A stretch of 39,525 nt of DNA from Clostridia bacterium (GCA_017503865.1 JAFVSI010000013.1:1-39525); one strand, 5' to 3'; positions 1 to 8,169 are shown, numbered from the stretch's first letter. Translations and numbers: made by a program. The notes: generated from the sequence alone by a model not told the origin.

Positions 1-23
1 CTCTTCTCGCTGCGGCTCGGTCA

Positions 24-71
24 CATTTCGGCTCTGACAACCGCACAGGGTTGTCATTCACTACCGAAATG
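24..71. repeat. Nested palindrome in left-end intergenic repeat DNA
   Basis: An outer inverted repeat CATTTCGG (24-31) / CCGAAATG (64-71) encloses a second perfect one, TGACAACC (35-42) / GGTTGTCA (49-56), around a 6-base loop. Positions 1-82 hold no plausible gene. Together with the 83-bp element that follows, this forms a tract of palindromic DNA upstream of dgt. Similar tracts lie at the right end of the window. Function is unknown; it may fold in RNA or mark an intergenic repeat element. Confidence 0.7.
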
Positions 72-82
72 CCGCTTCGCTA

Positions 83-165
83 CCTCGAGCTCCGCGAGCT
101 TTTGAAAAAGCTCGACCAAAACTTTTTAATCCTTTTCCCAACCCGTTCGACAAATACCAATTTAT
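83..165 (+). repeat. 83-bp intergenic repeat, left copy
   Basis: This segment is repeated in inverted orientation at 39136-39218, with 81 of 83 positions identical by my reading. It begins with CCTCGAGCTCCGCGAG, continues with a hairpin whose arms are CGAGCTTTT and AAAAGCTCG, then AACTTTTTAATCC, and ends with the ACAAATACCAATTTAT box. That box also ends the smaller repeats near 6668, 7963 and 12723. The copy lies just upstream of dgt and reads toward it. It looks like a dispersed intergenic element; I see no ORF or transposase. Confidence 0.85.
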
Positions 166-197
166 CAATACAAAATTAAACTTTTAAAGGAGGATTT

Positions 198-1217
198 ATG
201 GGCTATTGTACACGTGATATGTTTCTTGAACGTGAAAAGAGCGTTCTTTCTAAATATGCTATGCTTACGTCAAATACAAAGGGCCGTGAGCACCCTTACG
301 TTCCCTGCGAGCACCGTACCGAGTTTCAGCGAGACAGAGACAAGATAACGCACTCAAAATCCTTCCGCAGACTTATGAACAAGACACAGGTCTTTCTCGC
401 TCCCGCAGACGAGCATTACAGAACGAGAATGACTCACACGCTTGAGGTCACCCAGATAGCACGTATTATTGCACGTGCTCTCTCTCTTAACGAGGATCTC
501 ACCGAGGCGGCGGCTCTCGGTCACGACCTCGGGCACACTCCCTTCGGTCACGCGGGAGAAGAGGTTATGAGACAGTGCTACGATCCCGATTTTGCCCACT
601 ACAAGCAAAGCCTTCGCGTTGTCGATATTCTCGAAAACAACGGCGAGGGACTAAATCTCACATGGGAAGTCCGCGACGGTATCCTTATGCACACGGGCAA
701 AAATATGGCGTCAACACTTGAGGGCGTTGTCGTAAAATTTGCCGATAGAATTGCCTACATAAATCACGATATCGACGATGCGTGCCGTGCGGAGATACTC
801 ACGCCCGACGATATTCCGAAGCATTTAAGATATGTACTTGGAGACACACACTCCGAGCGAATAAACACGATGGTAACCTCGATAATTCAGGAAAGCACGG
901 ACAAACCCGAGATAAAAATGAGTGATGCCGTACAGGCGGCAACCGACGAGCTTCGCGATTTCCTTTTCGAGAACGTATACAGAAATCCCATCGCGAAGGG
1001 CGAGGAAGGCAAGGCAAAGGATCTTTTAAAGAGACTTTTCGAGTACTACGTAAAAAATCCCGACGCGATGCCCCCACTTTACAATCTCAGAAGAGAGATA
1101 GATTCCACCCCTCGCAGAGTGTGCGACTATATTTCGAGTATGACAGACAGACAGGCAATAGAGCTTCACGCGGAGCTTTATATACCTAAGGTCTGGACAG
1201 GGGGGCGTAAGGTATGA
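198..1217 (+). CDS. dgt: dGTP triphosphohydrolase-like HD-domain protein
   Basis: Deoxyguanosinetriphosphate triphosphohydrolase-like protein, 339 aa, expected to cleave dNTPs to the nucleoside plus triphosphate in the cytoplasm. The HD metal-binding motif is clear: RTRMTH ends in His80, and GHDLGHTPFGH (108-118) carries His109-Asp110 and two further histidines. The early RDRDKITHSKSFRRL segment is typical of the family. The ATG at 198 follows AAAGGAGG at a normal distance. The stop overlaps the dnaG start by 4 bp (ATGA), so translation is probably coupled. dgt-dnaG-rpoD is a recurring clostridial macromolecular-synthesis cluster. Substrate preference (dGTP or other dNTPs) cannot be read from the sequence. 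Confidence 0.93.
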   Translation: MGYCTRDMFLEREKSVLSKYAMLTSNTKGREHPYVPCEHRTEFQRDRDKITHSKSFRRLMNKTQVFLAPADEHYRTRMTHTLEVTQIARIIARALSLNEDLTEAAALGHDLGHTPFGHAGEEVMRQCYDPDFAHYKQSLRVVDILENNGEGLNLTWEVRDGILMHTGKNMASTLEGVVVKFADRIAYINHDIDDACRAEILTPDDIPKHLRYVLGDTHSERINTMVTSIIQESTDKPEIKMSDAVQAATDELRDFLFENVYRNPIAKGEEGKAKDLLKRLFEYYVKNPDAMPPLYNLRREIDSTPRRVCDYISSMTDRQAIELHAELYIPKVWTGGRKV

Positions 1218-2986
1218 TCCCAAGAGAAATAATTGACGAAATAGTTTACAGAAATAATATTGAGGACGTTATTTCCTCATACGTTACACTCAAGCGCGCA
1301 GGCTCAAATTTCAAGGGCAACTGCCCCTTCCACAGCGAGCGAACACCCTCGTTTACAGTTTTCCCCGCCACGAAGAGCTTTTATTGCTTCGGTTGCGGTG
1401 CGGGCGGTGACGTCATAAGCTTCACTATGAGAGCTGAAAACCTTGAGTACGTTGACGCACTCGAGCTTCTCGCACAAAAGTCGGGCATTACTATTCCAAA
1501 AGACAAGGTCGATGCACCAACGGGACCTTCCCGCAAGCGAGTTCTCGAGATGAATCTCGATGCGGCAAAGTTTTTCAGAAGCTGTCTTTTCGATAAAAAC
1601 ATCGGCGGTGAGGCTATGAAATACCTCACAGAGACTCGACAGCTGAGTACCTCAACCATAAGACGCTTCGGACTCGGTTATTCACCAAACGATTTTGGAG
1701 CACTTACGAATCATATGCACAAGCTCGGCTATACCGACGAAGAGCTGACAGTCGGCTTTTTGTGCGGAAAAAGCAAAAAAACGGGAAGAACCTACGATTA
1801 CTTCCGCAACCGCGTAATTTTCCCGATAATTGATACCATAGGCAACGTAATAGGCTTTGGCGGACGAGTTATGGACGGCTCCGAGCCGAAATATCTTAAC
1901 ACCTCGGACACCCCCGCGTTCAAGAAGAGCAACAACCTTTTTGCACTCAATTTTGCAAAGGCGAATGCAGAGGAGCAGCTCATTCTCTGCGAGGGATATA
2001 TGGACGTTATCGCACTTCACGCCGCAGGCTTTGAGAATGCGGTGGCGACGCTCGGTACAGCGATCACGCCAAGCCAAGCGAGAATTTTCGCAAAATACAC
2101 TAAAAAGGTAATAATCACCTACGACTCGGACAATGCGGGACAAGCGGCAGCTGACAAGGCTATGCGGTATCTTGCAGAGGTCGGAGTAGAAGTGAGAGTG
2201 CTTCGTCTTTCGGGTGCTAAGGACCCCGACGAATATATTAAAAAATTCGGCAAGGAAAGCTTCCACAATATGCTGAGCGAAAGCAAGGGCTCGTTTGACT
2301 ACAAGCTCGACAAGGTGATTATATCGCACGACATAACACAACCGCAGGGACTTTTGAGAGCCTCTGCTGAGATATGCTCGATAATTGCGGGTACCTATTC
2401 AAGCGTTGAGCGAGAAATATATATTTCTACCGCGTCAAAAAGGCTCGGAATATCGGTCGACTCACTAAAGGCTGACGTTGAGAGAATCCAGCGGCAACGC
2501 CAAAAGGAGCAGGCGGAAAAGCAATCTAAGGAAGCGTATATGTCGGTCAAGAGCATTAACGACCGCGTAAATCCCGATGCTTCGAAAAATATCAAGGCAA
2601 GTGCCGCCGAAGAGGCTGTGCTCGGGCTTATGCTCATCTTTCCCGAGTGTCGAAACGGTGCGGCAACGGGCAAGATAGATGTTTCCGAGGATGATTTTTC
2701 GACGAGCTTCGGCAAACGCGTTTTCTCGGCAATATGTGAGCTCGAACGCACCGACGAGGGCTTTTCAAAGGCTATGCTCGGTCAGGTTTTTTCACTTGAC
2801 GAGATAAGCAGGATAGAGAGCATCGAGCAAAAAAGAAGTACCCTTTCAAACAGTAAGGAAATGTTTGAAACTTGCGTACAAAGCCTCAAGCAATCAAAAA
2901 GCTCGGGGGATGACGACATTCTCGCTATGTTCGAGAAGAAACGTCTCGAGGCAAAAAAACTGAGAGAATCAAAAGCTTCAAAATAA
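1214..2986 (+). CDS. dnaG: DNA primase
   Basis: DnaG primase, 590 aa, makes the RNA primers for lagging-strand synthesis at the replication fork. The N-terminal CHC2 zinc finger is intact: Cys37, His40, Cys58 and Cys61 (CPFH ... YCFGCG). The Toprim catalytic domain starts near residue 255 with CEGYMDV and includes the acidic TYDSDNAG motif. A C-terminal helicase-binding-type region follows ([13 protein letters not shown]). Length matches Firmicutes DnaG. The start codon lies inside the dgt stop (ATGA overlap) and is preceded by GGGGGGCGTAAGGT. Cotranscription with dgt and rpoD is expected. Confidence 0.97.
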   Translation: MIPREIIDEIVYRNNIEDVISSYVTLKRAGSNFKGNCPFHSERTPSFTVFPATKSFYCFGCGAGGDVISFTMRAENLEYVDALELLAQKSGITIPKDKVDAPTGPSRKRVLEMNLDAAKFFRSCLFDKNIGGEAMKYLTETRQLSTSTIRRFGLGYSPNDFGALTNHMHKLGYTDEELTVGFLCGKSKKTGRTYDYFRNRVIFPIIDTIGNVIGFGGRVMDGSEPKYLNTSDTPAFKKSNNLFALNFAKANAEEQLILCEGYMDVIALHAAGFENAVATLGTAITPSQARIFAKYTKKVIITYDSDNAGQAAADKAMRYLAEVGVEVRVLRLSGAKDPDEYIKKFGKESFHNMLSESKGSFDYKLDKVIISHDITQPQGLLRASAEICSIIAGTYSSVEREIYISTASKRLGISVDSLKADVERIQRQRQKEQAEKQSKEAYMSVKSINDRVNPDASKNIKASAAEEAVLGLMLIFPECRNGAATGKIDVSEDDFSTSFGKRVFSAICELERTDEGFSKAMLGQVFSLDEISRIESIEQKRSTLSNSKEMFETCVQSLKQSKSSGDDDILAMFEKKRLEAKKLRESKASK

Positions 2987-3020
2987 GTTCAAAATACATA
3001 AAAACTGGAAGGTAAAAATT

Positions 3021-4226
3021 ATGGCAAAGAAAAAAAGCGTAATTCAGGAAAATGAGGAAGAGATAGTTGAAAAGACCTCGAAGGACGAGGCAGACTTCGA
3101 CGAAAACGATAACTCCGGTACACCTAAGGAAAAAAAGCTTGATATAAACGAGCTTATCGAAAAAGGTAAAAAGGGCAAGCTTTCAAGCTCCGACCTCGAG
3201 TACGTTATCGAGGAGCTTGATTTCGATATGGACAGTCTCGATAAGCTTATCGAGACACTCGAGGAAAACGGAATCACCATCAATGCCGATATTTCCTCGT
3301 CCGATATTTCGAAGATCGAGTCCGAGGTAGAGGATTTCGGCACAGGCGAAAATATGGAGAAGATCCTCGAGCAGGAAGGTCTTTCCATCGACGACCCCGT
3401 CCGTATGTACCTCAAGGAGATAGGTCGTGTTCCGCTTCTCAGTGCCGAGAGAGAAAAAGAACTCGCAAGAATAATGACCGAAGAGTGCAGTGACGAGATG
3501 AAGAAGGCGGCTAAAGACGAGCTTATCGAGGCAAACCTTCGTCTTGTTGTAAGTATCGCAAAAAGATACGTGGGCAAGGGTATGTTCTTCCTCGACCTTA
3601 TTCAGGAAGGAAACCTCGGTCTTATGAAGGCTGTCGAAAAATTCGACTACAGCAAGGGATATAAGTTCTCTACATACGCTACTTGGTGGATACGTCAGGC
3701 GATCACAAGAGCTATTGCCGACCAGGCGAGAACGATAAGAATTCCCGTTCATATGGTTGAGACCATTCACAAGGTCTCGAAGTATTCGCGTCAGATGCTC
3801 CAAGAGCTCGGACGTGAGGCTACCGCTGATGAGATAGGCGAAAAAATGAATATGAGTGCCGATAAGGTTCGTGAGATAATGAAGATAGCACAGGATCCCG
3901 TTTCTCTCGAGACTCCTATCGGTGAGGAGGAGGACAGCCACCTTGGCGACTTCCTTCCCGACAACGACACTCCCGCCCCCGAGGAAGCTGCTTCGACCAC
4001 CATTTTGCGTGAGGTCATCGAGAAGGAGCTCAACACCCTTACTCCCCGTGAGGCACACGTCATCAAGCTCCGTTTCGGTCTTTATGACGGACGCACACGT
4101 ACACTTGAAGAGGTTGGTAAGGAGTTCAATATTACCCGTGAGCGTATAAGACAGATCGAGGCAAAGGCTCTGCGTAAGCTCCGCCACCCCAGCCGTGCAC
4201 GTCACCTCAAGGGCTTCCTTGATTGA
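3021..4226 (+). CDS. rpoD: RNA polymerase primary sigma factor (sigma-A/sigma-70)
   Basis: Primary sigma factor, 401 aa, which directs RNA polymerase to housekeeping promoters. It has an acidic N-terminus with a region-1.1-like segment (residues 40-110), region 1.2 from about 124 ([12 protein letters not shown]), region 2 with the -10-binding helix [17 protein letters not shown], region 3, and region 4.2 ([20 protein letters not shown]). The C-terminus ends in HLKGFLD, as in SigA proteins. It starts 34 bp after dnaG with a GGAAGG ribosome binding site. The sigma-A-type promoters listed elsewhere in this window fit such a factor. Confidence 0.98.
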   Translation: MAKKKSVIQENEEEIVEKTSKDEADFDENDNSGTPKEKKLDINELIEKGKKGKLSSSDLEYVIEELDFDMDSLDKLIETLEENGITINADISSSDISKIESEVEDFGTGENMEKILEQEGLSIDDPVRMYLKEIGRVPLLSAEREKELARIMTEECSDEMKKAAKDELIEANLRLVVSIAKRYVGKGMFFLDLIQEGNLGLMKAVEKFDYSKGYKFSTYATWWIRQAITRAIADQARTIRIPVHMVETIHKVSKYSRQMLQELGREATADEIGEKMNMSADKVREIMKIAQDPVSLETPIGEEEDSHLGDFLPDNDTPAPEEAASTTILREVIEKELNTLTPREAHVIKLRFGLYDGRTRTLEEVGKEFNITRERIRQIEAKALRKLRHPSRARHLKGFLD

Positions 4227-4229
4227 TTT

Positions 4230-4258
4230 TGCATAAAAACGGCACGTGTTTTTGTGCA
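4230..4258 (+). terminator. Possible terminator after rpoD
   Basis: An 11-bp inverted repeat, TGCATAAAAAC / GTTTTTGTGCA with one T.G pair, begins right after the rpoD stop. The following T-tract is poor (TCTTAAACC), so it may be only partial or act in RNA decay. The remaining sequence up to 4412 holds the promoter and leader of the next gene. Confidence 0.4.
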
Positions 4259-4326
4259 TCTTAAACCAAAAAAATTAGGCTCGTTCTTTGCAACAAACTT
4301 TTAACAATTTGAGGAGCAAAAACAAC

Positions 4327-4355
4327 TTGACATTTTTGCGTTTTTGGTGTAGAAT
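4327..4355 (+). promoter_or_regulatory. Sigma-A promoter for the 4413 lipoprotein gene
   Basis: A consensus -35 TTGACA (4327-4332) and TAGAAT (4350-4355) are separated by exactly 17 bp. Transcription would start near 4362, giving a leader of about 50 nt before the ATG at 4413. Confidence 0.85.
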
Positions 4356-4412
4356 AACACTGTATATTTGCTTTCGGATATTATATCGATTTTTCTTTAG
4401 GAGGAACATAAA

Positions 4413-6167
4413 ATGAGTAAGAGACTTATTGCTCTACTTTTAAGCCTTGTGATGGTATTCGCTTGTCTCGTAGGCTGCGGAAAAGAAGACGACGGCATTA
4501 GCGATGCAGTTTCAGAGGGTTCTGAGAAAACTATGACACTCTCGCTATATCTTATGTCTGAAGAGCCCGTAAGTGCTGAACAGGCTGAAAAGATCGAGGC
4601 GGCAGTAAACAAGATAACAATGTCGAAGTTCAAGACAAAGCTTGACCTTCGTTACTTCACAGAGGAAGAATACTACGTAGCTCTTGATAAAGCATTTGAG
4701 GATTCGGTTACTGCTGCTGAAAACGAAGAGGCTACAAAGGACGCTCTCAAGGAAGAGCTTACAGGTACCGATACAGTAGCTGAGGAAACCTACGTAGACG
4801 AATACGGAGTAGTTCAGCTCAAGTACCCCACGGTTGAAGATTATCAGGTAGATATTTTCTACATAAGCGGCTATGACAAGCTTGCTGAGTATATCGAGAA
4901 CGATCTTGTTCAGGAGCTTAGCGGCGAGATTTCGAGTGCATCGAAGATCATCAAGACATACGTTCATCCCGGATATTTGAGCGGCATTGATACCGTTTGC
5001 GACGGTACTTATGCAATTCCCACCAACGCTCCTATAGGCGAGTACACGTACATCCTTCTCAACAAGGAGATCCTCAAGGAGTACAACCACACCGCAAAGG
5101 ATTTCTCCTCTATAACATCTGCAAACGCACAGCACCTTCTTGACCACGTTAAAAAGTATAATCCCGATTATGTTCCTCTCCGCTCCTTTACCGACAGCGG
5201 TGAGCTTGACGTATCCTACGTAAGATACTTTGGCATCAACGAGAACGGAAAGTTTGACGATTCCACCTTCTCTCTCCTCGGCGGTGCTTACGAGCCCCAG
5301 TGGACTTATATGACTCCCGGTGAGTTCTCAAGATGTGCTAACATCTTTAACGACACAAGCTTCTCAAATCAGCTCGAAACTCTTGTTAAGTACAAGGAAA
5401 ACGGCTACTACGGCACAGAGGCTGACGCAGACAAGAAGTTTGCAATGGGCTACATCAAGGGTGGCGTTGAGGTAATTGAGGAATACAGCGACGAGTACGA
5501 GATAGTCGTTCATCAGACTCCCGTGCTTGACACTATGGACCTCTTTGAGAATATGTTTGCAGTAAGCTCATATTCTTCGAGCTTGCCCAGAAGTATGGAG
5601 ATCCTTTCCTACCTCTACACAAATATCGACTTCAACAATCTCCTTCTCTACGGAATTGAGGGAGAGAACTACGAGTTTACAGACAGTGAAGAGCTTGACG
5701 AGAACGGTGATCCTTACCAGCTCGTTAAGGTAGCGAAGGACAACGCCTACGTAATGTCCCCCGAAAAGCTTGGAAACGTTTTCTTGGCTTATCCCACTGT
5801 TGACGAGGATCCCAATAAGTTTGAGATCTTTAAGGCTCAGAACCTTGATTCTACAACCAGCCTTATAATGGGACTTATGCACAACTCCGAGGACCTTGTT
5901 CTTTCCGAGCCTCACGCAACCTACATTCGTGAGCAGTCGGCAATAGTTCTTGAGCAGCTCCTCGCAATCGATAAGGTTGAGGACCTCAAGGCTTATATTG
6001 AGGAAGTAAGAAAGCTTCTCAATACCGATCCGATGCTTATCGAGGGTATGAGACAGGCGGCTATCACAATTCCGAGTGAAGTTGAGGGCGAGGATCCTAT
6101 CCAGCTCCAGACCATTCCCGCTGTATATTCCGCTTGGGTAAGTGCTAATAAGCTTATCGCAGGTTAA
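4413..6167 (+). CDS. Extracellular solute-binding-type lipoprotein
   Basis: A 584-aa exported lipoprotein. Residues 1-22 form a lipoprotein signal peptide: MSKR, a hydrophobic stretch, then the lipobox LVGC with Cys22 as the lipidated residue. The mature part is acidic and resembles ABC-transporter carbohydrate-binding proteins of Clostridia in size and in features such as ETYVDEYGVVQLKYP and the aromatic central region; I identify this by general appearance, not by a diagnostic motif. AGGAGG lies 7 bases before the ATG. The gene is monocistronic, with its own consensus promoter and a strong terminator and no permease or ATPase beside it. The ligand is unknown. An alternative is a surface lipoprotein unrelated to transport. 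Confidence 0.75.
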   Translation: MSKRLIALLLSLVMVFACLVGCGKEDDGISDAVSEGSEKTMTLSLYLMSEEPVSAEQAEKIEAAVNKITMSKFKTKLDLRYFTEEEYYVALDKAFEDSVTAAENEEATKDALKEELTGTDTVAEETYVDEYGVVQLKYPTVEDYQVDIFYISGYDKLAEYIENDLVQELSGEISSASKIIKTYVHPGYLSGIDTVCDGTYAIPTNAPIGEYTYILLNKEILKEYNHTAKDFSSITSANAQHLLDHVKKYNPDYVPLRSFTDSGELDVSYVRYFGINENGKFDDSTFSLLGGAYEPQWTYMTPGEFSRCANIFNDTSFSNQLETLVKYKENGYYGTEADADKKFAMGYIKGGVEVIEEYSDEYEIVVHQTPVLDTMDLFENMFAVSSYSSSLPRSMEILSYLYTNIDFNNLLLYGIEGENYEFTDSEELDENGDPYQLVKVAKDNAYVMSPEKLGNVFLAYPTVDEDPNKFEIFKAQNLDSTTSLIMGLMHNSEDLVLSEPHATYIREQSAIVLEQLLAIDKVEDLKAYIEEVRKLLNTDPMLIEGMRQAAITIPSEVEGEDPIQLQTIPAVYSAWVSANKLIAG

Positions 6168-6181
6168 ATTTAAAAACATAT

Positions 6182-6222
6182 CGGCTGTCGCAGAACGCGG
6201 CAGCCGATTTTATTTATTTTTA
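6182..6222 (+). terminator. Intrinsic terminator after the lipoprotein gene
   Basis: A 9-bp stem CGGCTGTCG (6182-6190) / CGGCAGCCG (6198-6206), with one T.G pair and a 7-base loop, is followed by a T-rich run. It separates the lipoprotein unit from the rpsU promoter. Confidence 0.85.
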
Positions 6223-6232
6223 CAAAAAACTA

Positions 6233-6261
6233 TTGACAATTCGTTTTTAATGGTATATAAT
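6233..6261 (+). promoter_or_regulatory. Sigma-A promoter of rpsU
   Basis: Perfect consensus TTGACA (6233-6238) and TATAAT (6256-6261) with a 17-bp spacer. This suits a highly expressed ribosomal protein gene. Confidence 0.92.
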
Positions 6262-6308
6262 ACAGTGTGATTAATTGTCTCTGGCAATATGCGGAGGGAG
6301 GGAAAAAA

Positions 6309-6485
6309 ATGGCAGAAATCAGAGTTAAAGAAGGCGAGTCCTTGGACAGCGCACTTCGTCGCTTTAAGCGTGCAACCGCTCGTTCCGGCGTCCTTACCGA
6401 GCTTCGCAAGAGAGAACACTATGAGAAGCCCAGCGTAAAACGCAAGAAAAAGTCGGAAGCTGCTCGCAAGAGAAAATACAAATAA
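6309..6485 (+). CDS. rpsU: 30S ribosomal protein S21
   Basis: Ribosomal protein bS21, 58 aa, a basic component of the 30S platform. The sequence [19 protein letters not shown] and the lysine/arginine-rich tail match the family. I place the start at the ATG at 6309, preceded by GGAGGGAGGG; an upstream in-frame ATG at 6267 would add 14 residues foreign to S21 and lies only a few bases after the expected transcription start. The gene stands alone with its own promoter and terminator, whereas in many Firmicutes it is next to yqeY. Confidence 0.96.
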   Translation: MAEIRVKEGESLDSALRRFKRATARSGVLTELRKREHYEKPSVKRKKKSEAARKRKYK

Positions 6486-6507
6486 TTTCCTTGCAATCAA
6501 TAAAAAC

Positions 6508-6539
6508 AGAGGATACCGTTCGGTATCCTCTATTTTTTT
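6508..6539 (+). terminator. Intrinsic terminator of rpsU
   Basis: A perfect 10-bp stem AGAGGATACC (6508-6517) / GGTATCCTCT (6522-6531), GTTC loop and a seven-T run. Confidence 0.95.
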
Positions 6540-6573
6540 ATTTGACCTCATTAAACAACACTTCAAATTTTGC

Positions 6574-6681
6574 AAACCGAAGGTTTCTACCCCGAAGGGG
6601 TAATTTAGCGGTTCGTTAGTTTATGTTAAGAGCGGCGGGAGCAAGCTCCCGCCGAAAAAACTCCCCGACAAATACCAATTT
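6574..6681. repeat. Mosaic intergenic repeat, copy A
   Basis: This copy lies between convergent rpsU and mtnN. Its left end has two small hairpins, AAACC-GAA-GGTTT (6574-6586) and TACCCC-GAA-GGGGTA (6588-6602). They are followed by ATTTAG, GTTAGTTTATG, a 10-bp hairpin CGGCGGGAGC / GCTCCCGCCG (6633-6654) and the end box ACAAATACCAATTT (6668-6681). Copies B and C have shorter versions of the left hairpins in which both arms change together. The central hairpin could also act as a terminator between the two genes. Confidence 0.8.
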
Positions 6682-6683
6682 GT

Positions 6684-7370
6684 TTATATTTTCTCAAGAT
6701 ATTTCAAAACAATATTTGCGTTCTTTTTAGCCGCACTGTCAACGAAAGTCCCGTAATCAACCCCTGAGGAACCGTCCGCCTTGTCGGAGACTGCACGTAT
6801 AATGCAAAAAGGAACTCGGTTCACGTAACAAACCTGACCTATTGCCGCACCTTCCATCTCACAAACGGCAGCACCGAAGGTGTCGCTTATCTTCTTTTTA
6901 GCCTCAGCTCCCGAAATAAACTTGTCACCCGAGGCAACCGTGCCGAGAATTGCGTTTGCTCCCGTCTCTTTTGCTACAGCTAAAAGCTCGTTTGCCGTCT
7001 TTTCGTCAGCGGCAATTCTCACTACGTTTATTCCCGAAATAAGACCGACGGGGTCCCCGAGTGCCGAGGTGTCCATATCGTGCTGAACGACAAAATCCGA
7101 AACGGTAACGTCACCAATGTCGAGCCTCTCGTCTATAGCACCGCCAACACCCGTGTTTATTATAAGCTTTACACCGTAGCGAAGTATCATAGTCTGGGCA
7201 CAAAGTGCGGCAAAAACCTTGCCAATACCGCATTTTGCCACAACAACGTCAACGCCTGCAAGCTTTCCGCTAACAAAATCAATACCGCTTATATTCTCGT
7301 TTTTAGCATTTTCGATTTTACCGATAAGTAATTCTACCTCGGTCTGCATAGCACCTATTATTCCTATCAT
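6684..7370 (-). CDS. mtnN: 5'-methylthioadenosine/S-adenosylhomocysteine nucleosidase
   Basis: MTA/SAH nucleosidase (Pfs), 228 aa, removes adenine from methylthioadenosine and S-adenosylhomocysteine. The N-terminus MIGIIGAMQTEVELL carries the family glutamate at residue 11. GVGGAID, the CEMEGAAIGQV substrate-binding segment and the VSDKADG motif with the catalytic Asp are all present. It starts one base after the luxS stop (TGA-A-ATG), so the two form an operon. Its product S-ribosylhomocysteine is the LuxS substrate, which makes a complete two-step SAH recycling route. The 3' end abuts repeat copy A. Confidence 0.95.
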   Translation of the reverse strand: MIGIIGAMQTEVELLIGKIENAKNENISGIDFVSGKLAGVDVVVAKCGIGKVFAALCAQTMILRYGVKLIINTGVGGAIDERLDIGDVTVSDFVVQHDMDTSALGDPVGLISGINVVRIAADEKTANELLAVAKETGANAILGTVASGDKFISGAEAKKKISDTFGAAVCEMEGAAIGQVCYVNRVPFCIIRAVSDKADGSSGVDYGTFVDSAAKKNANIVLKYLEKI

Positions 7371-7371
7371 T

Positions 7372-7833
7372 TCAAAGCTCCACCTTATATTTAAAATCTA
7401 CAGAGGAATTTTCAAGCACCGCAAGGTAACGCATAGCCGACGCCTTTGCCGCAGTGAGACTAAGCTCTCTGTAGTTTCCACATTCCTTTCTCGTAGCACC
7501 GAACATCTCTCCCTTGTGCGAGATAATGTTACGAAGTGTATCCTTGACCTCGCTTAGTACTTCGTCGTTATCAGCATTTCTCACAAGAAGATAAAATCCT
7601 GTGCGACAGCCCATAGGGCCAAAATAAATCACGTTCTCCCCTATTTTTGAGTTTCTTATGTAAGTCGCAAACATATGCTCGAGCGAGTGCATAGTGAGAT
7701 TGTCCATATAGTCACCCATATTAGGCTTGCGAGTTCTCATATCGTAGGTCGTAATATCTCCGTCGATGCGGGAAATATAAATCCCCGGCTCAATATAATC
7801 GTGGTCAACCGTAAAGCTTTTTATAGTTTTCAT
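7372..7833 (-). CDS. luxS: S-ribosylhomocysteine lyase (AI-2 synthase)
   Basis: LuxS, 153 aa, converts S-ribosylhomocysteine into homocysteine and DPD, the precursor of autoinducer-2. The metal ligands His49 and His53 (HSLEH) and Cys118 (ECGNY) are visible, as is catalytic Cys76 in GCRTGF. I use the ATG at 7833, with AGGAG six bases upstream and the usual MKTIKSFTVDH start; a longer frame begins 10 codons earlier without support. It is translated ahead of mtnN with a one-base gap. No SAM or SAH riboswitch is evident upstream; repeat copy B starts about 25 bases before the start codon. Confidence 0.96.
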   Translation of the reverse strand: MKTIKSFTVDHDYIEPGIYISRIDGDITTYDMRTRKPNMGDYMDNLTMHSLEHMFATYIRNSKIGENVIYFGPMGCRTGFYLLVRNADNDEVLSEVKDTLRNIISHKGEMFGATRKECGNYRELSLTAAKASAMRYLAVLENSSVDFKYKVEL

Positions 7834-7861
7834 TTTTACTCCTGTGTTTTTCAGATTTTGC

Positions 7862-7978
7862 AAACGAAGTTTCTACCTTTAGGTAATTTATGTGTGTTAG
7901 TTTATGCGGGGGGCGGGTGGTTTTTTCAAAAAACACCTGCCCCCCGCATAAAAAACACATCCACAAATACCAATTTAT
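7862..7978. repeat. Mosaic intergenic repeat, copy B
   Basis: This copy lies between divergent luxS and the glycerol-3-phosphate operon. The left hairpins are AAAC-GAA-GTTT (7862-7872) and TACC-TTTA-GGTA (7874-7885). GTTAGTTTATG follows, then a long hairpin with GCGGGGGGC / GCCCCCCGC arms (7906-7947) and the end box ACAAATACCAATTTAT (7963-7978). The long hairpin and right end closely match 28060-28120. Confidence 0.82.
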
Positions 7979-8033
7979 CTATCAATATACCGTTTTTTAT
8001 TATACACCCCCTACCCTTTTTTGTCAATAAGGC

Positions 8034-8062
8034 TTGACAATTGCGTGACTCGGTGTTATACT
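8034..8062 (+). promoter_or_regulatory. Sigma-A promoter of the glycerol-3-phosphate operon
   Basis: TTGACA (8034-8039) and TATACT (8057-8062) with a 17-bp spacer. Start of transcription is expected near 8069, giving a leader of about 100 nt that contains the attenuator listed next. Confidence 0.88.
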
Positions 8063-8093
8063 AAAGGCAAGTAAATATTATGCTGAGATTTGG

Positions 8094-8147
8094 AGACGCA
8101 TTAAAAATACAGAACGCAAGTTCTGTGTTTTGTTGCGTCTTTTTTGT
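8094..8147 (+). terminator. Leader terminator (attenuator) before the glycerol-3-phosphate operon
   Basis: Between promoter and first gene lies a long hairpin. The outer stem is AGACGCA (8094-8100) / TGCGTCT (8134-8140). The inner stem is AAAATACAGAAC (8104-8115) / GTTCTGTGTTTT (8120-8131) with a GCAA loop. Six T's and more pyrimidines follow. A complete intrinsic terminator at this place implies conditional antitermination. In Bacillus the glycerol-3-phosphate-dependent protein GlpP antiterminates glp leaders; that GlpP acts here is inference, since glpP is not in the window. Confidence 0.8.
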
Positions 8148-8169
8148 CTTTTAAGAAAGGAAATATGAT

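Noticed and set aside
24-165. CRISPR array or phage attachment site at the window ends
   Set aside because: Repeats are not regularly spaced with unique spacers, and no cas, integrase or tRNA gene is near.
3183-4259. Long open frame of 358 codons on the minus strand opposite rpoD
   Set aside because: It mirrors the codon pattern of rpoD, has no ribosome binding site and resembles no protein; rpoD is unmistakable.
6267-6308. Upstream ATG extending rpsU by 14 residues
   Set aside because: It would begin at the expected transcription start, lacks a binding site, and the extra residues do not belong to S21.
7834-8033. Possible SAM or SAH riboswitch upstream of luxS
   Set aside because: The sequence is accounted for by repeat copy B; I see no conserved riboswitch core.
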